Assembly (NCBI GenBank): GCA_017305535.1
Contig: JAFKKN010000011.1
Location: forward strand, 62,001 to 126,000
DNA length: 64,000 nucleotides
Direction of reading: 5' to 3'
DNA from: Hyphomicrobiales bacterium
GTDB taxonomy: Bacteria; Pseudomonadota; Alphaproteobacteria; Rhizobiales; Xanthobacteraceae
In this document: positions 61,461 to 64,000 of the stretch, piece by piece
How the letters are laid out: every line of letters starts with the position of its first letter
How positions within the stretch are numbered: the first letter of the stretch is position 1
The notes under the pieces: model-generated
The model's input: only the letters and a program-made list of their open reading frames with translations
What the model was told of the DNA's origin: nothing
Databases searched by the model: none
Program-made: the position numbers and the translations under genes

Positions 61461-62255
61461 CTACGGGAAACCGTAAGACACCAGCGAAACCGGCGAGAAA
61501 ATTCGCTCGCGCAAGATGGTCTTGAGAACGCGCCAGCCGTCCGGAAGAGCGTGCAGATTGCTCAGGCCGCTGATGCGTGAAGCCTCGAAGCTGGCTACTT
61601 CGACAATCTTGAGCCTGTTCTTGAGGGCGCGGACGTTGATCAGCGTTTCGATCTCGAAGCCGTCGCAATCGCAATGAAGCGTCGCGACGTGTTTGGTCCA
61701 GAACGCCACGTAGCCGTAGCAGAGATCGGAGAACGAGCCGCCATAGAGCAGCCGTACGCCCACGGTCAGGCCCCAGTTGCCGAGCATCCGGAACAACGAC
61801 ATGTCATCGGTCCCGGCGCCCTGAAGGAAGCGCGAACCCTTGACCATGTCCGCGCCGGCCATCAACGCGCCGACAAAGACGATGGCTTCGTCCGGGTCCA
61901 TGGACCCATCGGCATCCAGCATCACAATGATGTCGCCGGTTACGGCATTGAAGCCTGCTTGCAGGGCCGCGCCTTTGCCGCGTCTGGATTCAAGCACGAT
62001 CTTGACATCCTTGCGCAGGCGGCGGGCAACGGCGATTGTGTCATCGGTCGAGCGACCGTCGACGATGATGATCTCATGAACCCAATCGGGAATCCGTGGC
62101 AGAAGCCAGGGCAGGTTCTTGGCCTCGTTGAGGGTCGGGATAACGAAGCTGACCTTTGGCAGAGGTAGGGACCGCTCCGGTAGCTTGATCGGAATCTGGA
62201 TCGAAGTCGGCGTGGTGCCAACGTGCGCAAGGATATTGGGTACGGGAGCGTTCAT
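61461..62255 (-). CDS. Glycosyltransferase family 2 (DPM/polyprenyl-phosphate type)
   Basis: The 264-residue GT-A protein has VSFVIPTLNEAKNLPWLL, EIIIVDGRSTDDT, the DXD-type motif IIVMLDADGSMDPDEA, KGSRFLQG and LCYGYVAFWTKHV. It resembles bacterial dolichyl-phosphate mannosyltransferase-like enzymes that load a polyprenyl phosphate. No large C-terminal membrane domain is present. The start overlaps the FAD-oxidoreductase stop (ATGA). Confidence 0.88.
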   Translation of the reverse strand: MNAPVPNILAHVGTTPTSIQIPIKLPERSLPLPKVSFVIPTLNEAKNLPWLLPRIPDWVHEIIIVDGRSTDDTIAVARRLRKDVKIVLESRRGKGAALQAGFNAVTGDIIVMLDADGSMDPDEAIVFVGALMAGADMVKGSRFLQGAGTDDMSLFRMLGNWGLTVGVRLLYGGSFSDLCYGYVAFWTKHVATLHCDCDGFEIETLINVRALKNRLKIVEVASFEASRISGLSNLHALPDGWRVLKTILRERIFSPVSLVSYGFP

Positions 62256-63508
62256 GACAACACCGTGCTTTCGACTGGTTGAAGTTTGGTCGCGGATCGC
62301 GCGCGCGGCAGAATGGCCGACAAGTGGCGGGCGAGATTTTGAGCCGGGTGATAAGCGCCATACACGAACCGGGATACCGGCCCAAAACTGTTCGCGGCGA
62401 CAGGACCGATGAAATACAGGCCGGGCACCGAACTCTCGTAATGCGCCGAAAGCCGCGGCGCTTGCGCAATCCGGCCGATGCGTTGCGCGAGTGTCCCGTC
62501 GAGAAAACCGAGGCGAGCAATGTCGATGCTGTATCCAGTCGCGAAAACGACGTGATCGGCTCGCAGTGACTGTCGCGAATGATTGATGTCCACCAGATTA
62601 AGCATAACCTGGCCGTTGCGTGTCTCCGCTCCCTCAAGACGATAGCCAAGTGCCAGAGGTACCTTTCCGATCACCCGGTCTTTCATGAACGCGCCACCTA
62701 GTGGGCCATGCGCCTTTGAGTTCGCGAGCTGGATCCGCGAGTCTTGCCTCAGCAGTCGGATCAGCGTCGGGTATTTGGCGCAGAGCGCCATATTCCAGCC
62801 ATTGCCGATGCCACTCATGGGCGCGGTGACGCGTTCGAACAAGCTGCGTGTTCGCGGGCGGCAGGCGAAATCCAGGTGCGCTGCGCGGGCGACCAGCGAA
62901 ACCGATATTCCCTGTTCGGAAAGCAGCGCCGCCAGGTCTGTCGCCGAAGATCCGGCTCCGACCACGACCACATTCTTGCCTCGAAGCGATCCGGTGGGGC
63001 CATACGCGGCACTATGCGAGTAGAGATCGGTAGGAAGATGCGCGGCCTCCGGTGGCATACGCCTGAAGGAGGACAGGCCGACCGCGATCACAACACGGCG
63101 TGCATGAAGCGTTTCGCCGTCATTGAAACTGGCGTGGAAACCTGCCGGGCCAGGCTCCAGCGCCATCAGCATCTTTCGTTCCACGTTTGGCACGTAGCGT
63201 ACCTGGAACGCCTCGCCGTATTCAACGAACCGCTCGAGAGGCAGCGGTATCAGTTCGTCATGATAAGGCAAGGCGCGTTCGACGCAGAAATTCTTCGTCG
63301 TGAACCGCGATTCCGGATCGGACAGATTTGATGCCCATGGATAGGATTTGAGCAGCATCCCGGGAGGCATGTTGCTTTTCCACGGACCCATCGGGTCACC
63401 AAAAATACGGTGTTCGATGCCGCGTGCGCGCAAATGCGCGGCCAGCGACAGGCCATAAGGTCCAGCTCCAATAATTGCTACATCCAATGCGTCGCTTAGT
63501 CTTGCCAT
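62252..63508 (-). CDS. FAD/NAD(P)-binding oxidoreductase, flavin monooxygenase-like
   Basis: The 418-residue protein has two dinucleotide motifs (VAIIGAGPYGLSLAAHL near residue 10 and VVVVGAGSSATDLAALL near 185) and FATGYSID, the ATGY-type motif of flavin monooxygenases and N-hydroxylases. GGGAG precedes the ATG at 63508. It is the first gene of the EPS operon and is translationally coupled to the GT2 gene. Its substrate is unknown; modification of a sugar or lipid carrier, or a role unrelated to EPS, are both possible. Confidence 0.82.
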   Translation of the reverse strand: MARLSDALDVAIIGAGPYGLSLAAHLRARGIEHRIFGDPMGPWKSNMPPGMLLKSYPWASNLSDPESRFTTKNFCVERALPYHDELIPLPLERFVEYGEAFQVRYVPNVERKMLMALEPGPAGFHASFNDGETLHARRVVIAVGLSSFRRMPPEAAHLPTDLYSHSAAYGPTGSLRGKNVVVVGAGSSATDLAALLSEQGISVSLVARAAHLDFACRPRTRSLFERVTAPMSGIGNGWNMALCAKYPTLIRLLRQDSRIQLANSKAHGPLGGAFMKDRVIGKVPLALGYRLEGAETRNGQVMLNLVDINHSRQSLRADHVVFATGYSIDIARLGFLDGTLAQRIGRIAQAPRLSAHYESSVPGLYFIGPVAANSFGPVSRFVYGAYHPAQNLARHLSAILPRARSATKLQPVESTVLS

Positions 63509-64000
63509 ACACAAACTCCCGCATGCTCTTACATGCAGATGAAAGGATTGGAGAGAATGGTCCGCTTTGCAGGGATATCGCCGGAATGCCTCTCGCCGTG
63601 TCTCGTGCTTTTCTTGTTTTTGCAGCGAGAGCATCCCGGATGCGGCCTGGCATTGAAAGCGCGATGGGTGAGTAGCTCCTTGGGAGTAGACATTCGTGCG
63701 TCACGCTGAGTGGCGTCGATCGCCTGAGACAAAGCGCGCAAGCATCAGGCGGTGAAGTCGAACGATCGGCTCGATGTGGAAGACCTCGCTGACGATTTCG
63801 TGTGGGGGCGCACGAGGTAATCCTTCTAGAGACTTCACTTTTAGTTATGGGCAGTCGAAGCTCAATCGGCGCGAGGCTATGCCTGCGTGATGACGGCCGT
63901 CTTCTCGGTCCGCGGATCGTAAGAGCTTTGATCGATCGAACGCAGGGAATCCCCGATGTCGTCAATGGCGGTGAGCGGCGCTACGATCCACTATTTGCAG
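63509..64000. other. Region upstream of the EPS operon, no supported gene
   Basis: This 492-bp stretch must contain the EPS operon promoter. I see no clear -35/-10 pair. A minus-strand frame of 37 codons (63990-63877) reads like the acidic tail of a protein (TAIDDIGDSLRSIDQSSY) but is preceded by an in-frame TAG, so it may be a gene remnant. Confidence 0.45.

Noticed and set aside
63877-63990. Short minus-strand frame resembling a protein C-terminus at the window edge
   Set aside because: An in-frame TAG precedes it and no start with a ribosome site is visible; it could be a remnant but cannot be supported as a gene.

Overview
The window is high-GC DNA from an alphaproteobacterium. Rhizobiales of the Bradyrhizobium/Rhodopseudomonas/Afipia type fit best. 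The clues are many LivKHMGF-type uptake proteins, CoA-thioester catabolic operons driven by sigma-54 enhancer-binding proteins (EBPs), frequent TTG/GTG starts, 1-4 bp start/stop overlaps, and a type I-secreted GH16 glycanase beside an exopolysaccharide (EPS) cluster. The genus is an inference. I see no rRNA, tRNA, insertion sequence or CRISPR array.

Region 1 (1-4.6 kb) is central metabolism: the 3' part of prpC, then prpB (methylcitrate cycle), then a cobalamin riboswitch followed by metE. Region 2 (4.8-37.5 kb) is a large accessory catabolic island. It holds three periplasmic binding proteins, one complete LivHMGF-type transporter, an AMP-forming and an ADP-forming acyl-CoA ligase, four CaiB/BaiF-family proteins (two of the alpha-methylacyl-CoA racemase type), crotonases including a BadI/MenB-like ring hydrolase, SDRs, three acyl-CoA dehydrogenases, a split 3-hydroxyacyl-CoA dehydrogenase, and a DUF35 / cysteine-less thiolase / MaoC module. 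Together they look like a pathway for uptake, CoA activation, beta-oxidation, ring opening and C-C cleavage of an alicyclic or branched (possibly terpenoid) carboxylic acid. The substrate cannot be read from the sequence.

The island has two paralogous sigma-54 activators. I find six sigma-54 promoters (GG-N10-GC type), each 25-50 bp upstream of a start codon, and a recurring 17-bp motif, TGT-N8-A-N-N-ACA, mostly 50-110 bp upstream of those promoters and in front of both activator genes. Both activators carry nearly the same recognition helix. I read the island as one sigma-54 regulon with two sensors.

Region 3 (38-43.6 kb) has nrdA and nrdB on the minus strand behind a second cobalamin riboswitch that is nearly identical to the metE one in its core and 3' element. 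NrdB has Phe in place of the radical Tyr and Glu in place of the first Asp metal ligand, the signature of class Ic (Mn/Fe) ribonucleotide reductase. A CRP/FNR-family regulator lies divergently. Region 4 (44-51 kb) has a LuxR-type regulator with a degenerate receiver, then a type I secretion membrane-fusion protein, an ABC exporter with two tandem C39-like domains, and a GH16 glycanase without a signal peptide. Region 5 (52-63.5 kb) is EPS synthesis: an ExoF-like outer-membrane export protein on the plus strand, and a tight minus-strand operon of FAD oxidoreductase, GT2, GT4, a polytopic membrane protein, a DUF1616-like protein, GT4, flippase and methyltransferase.
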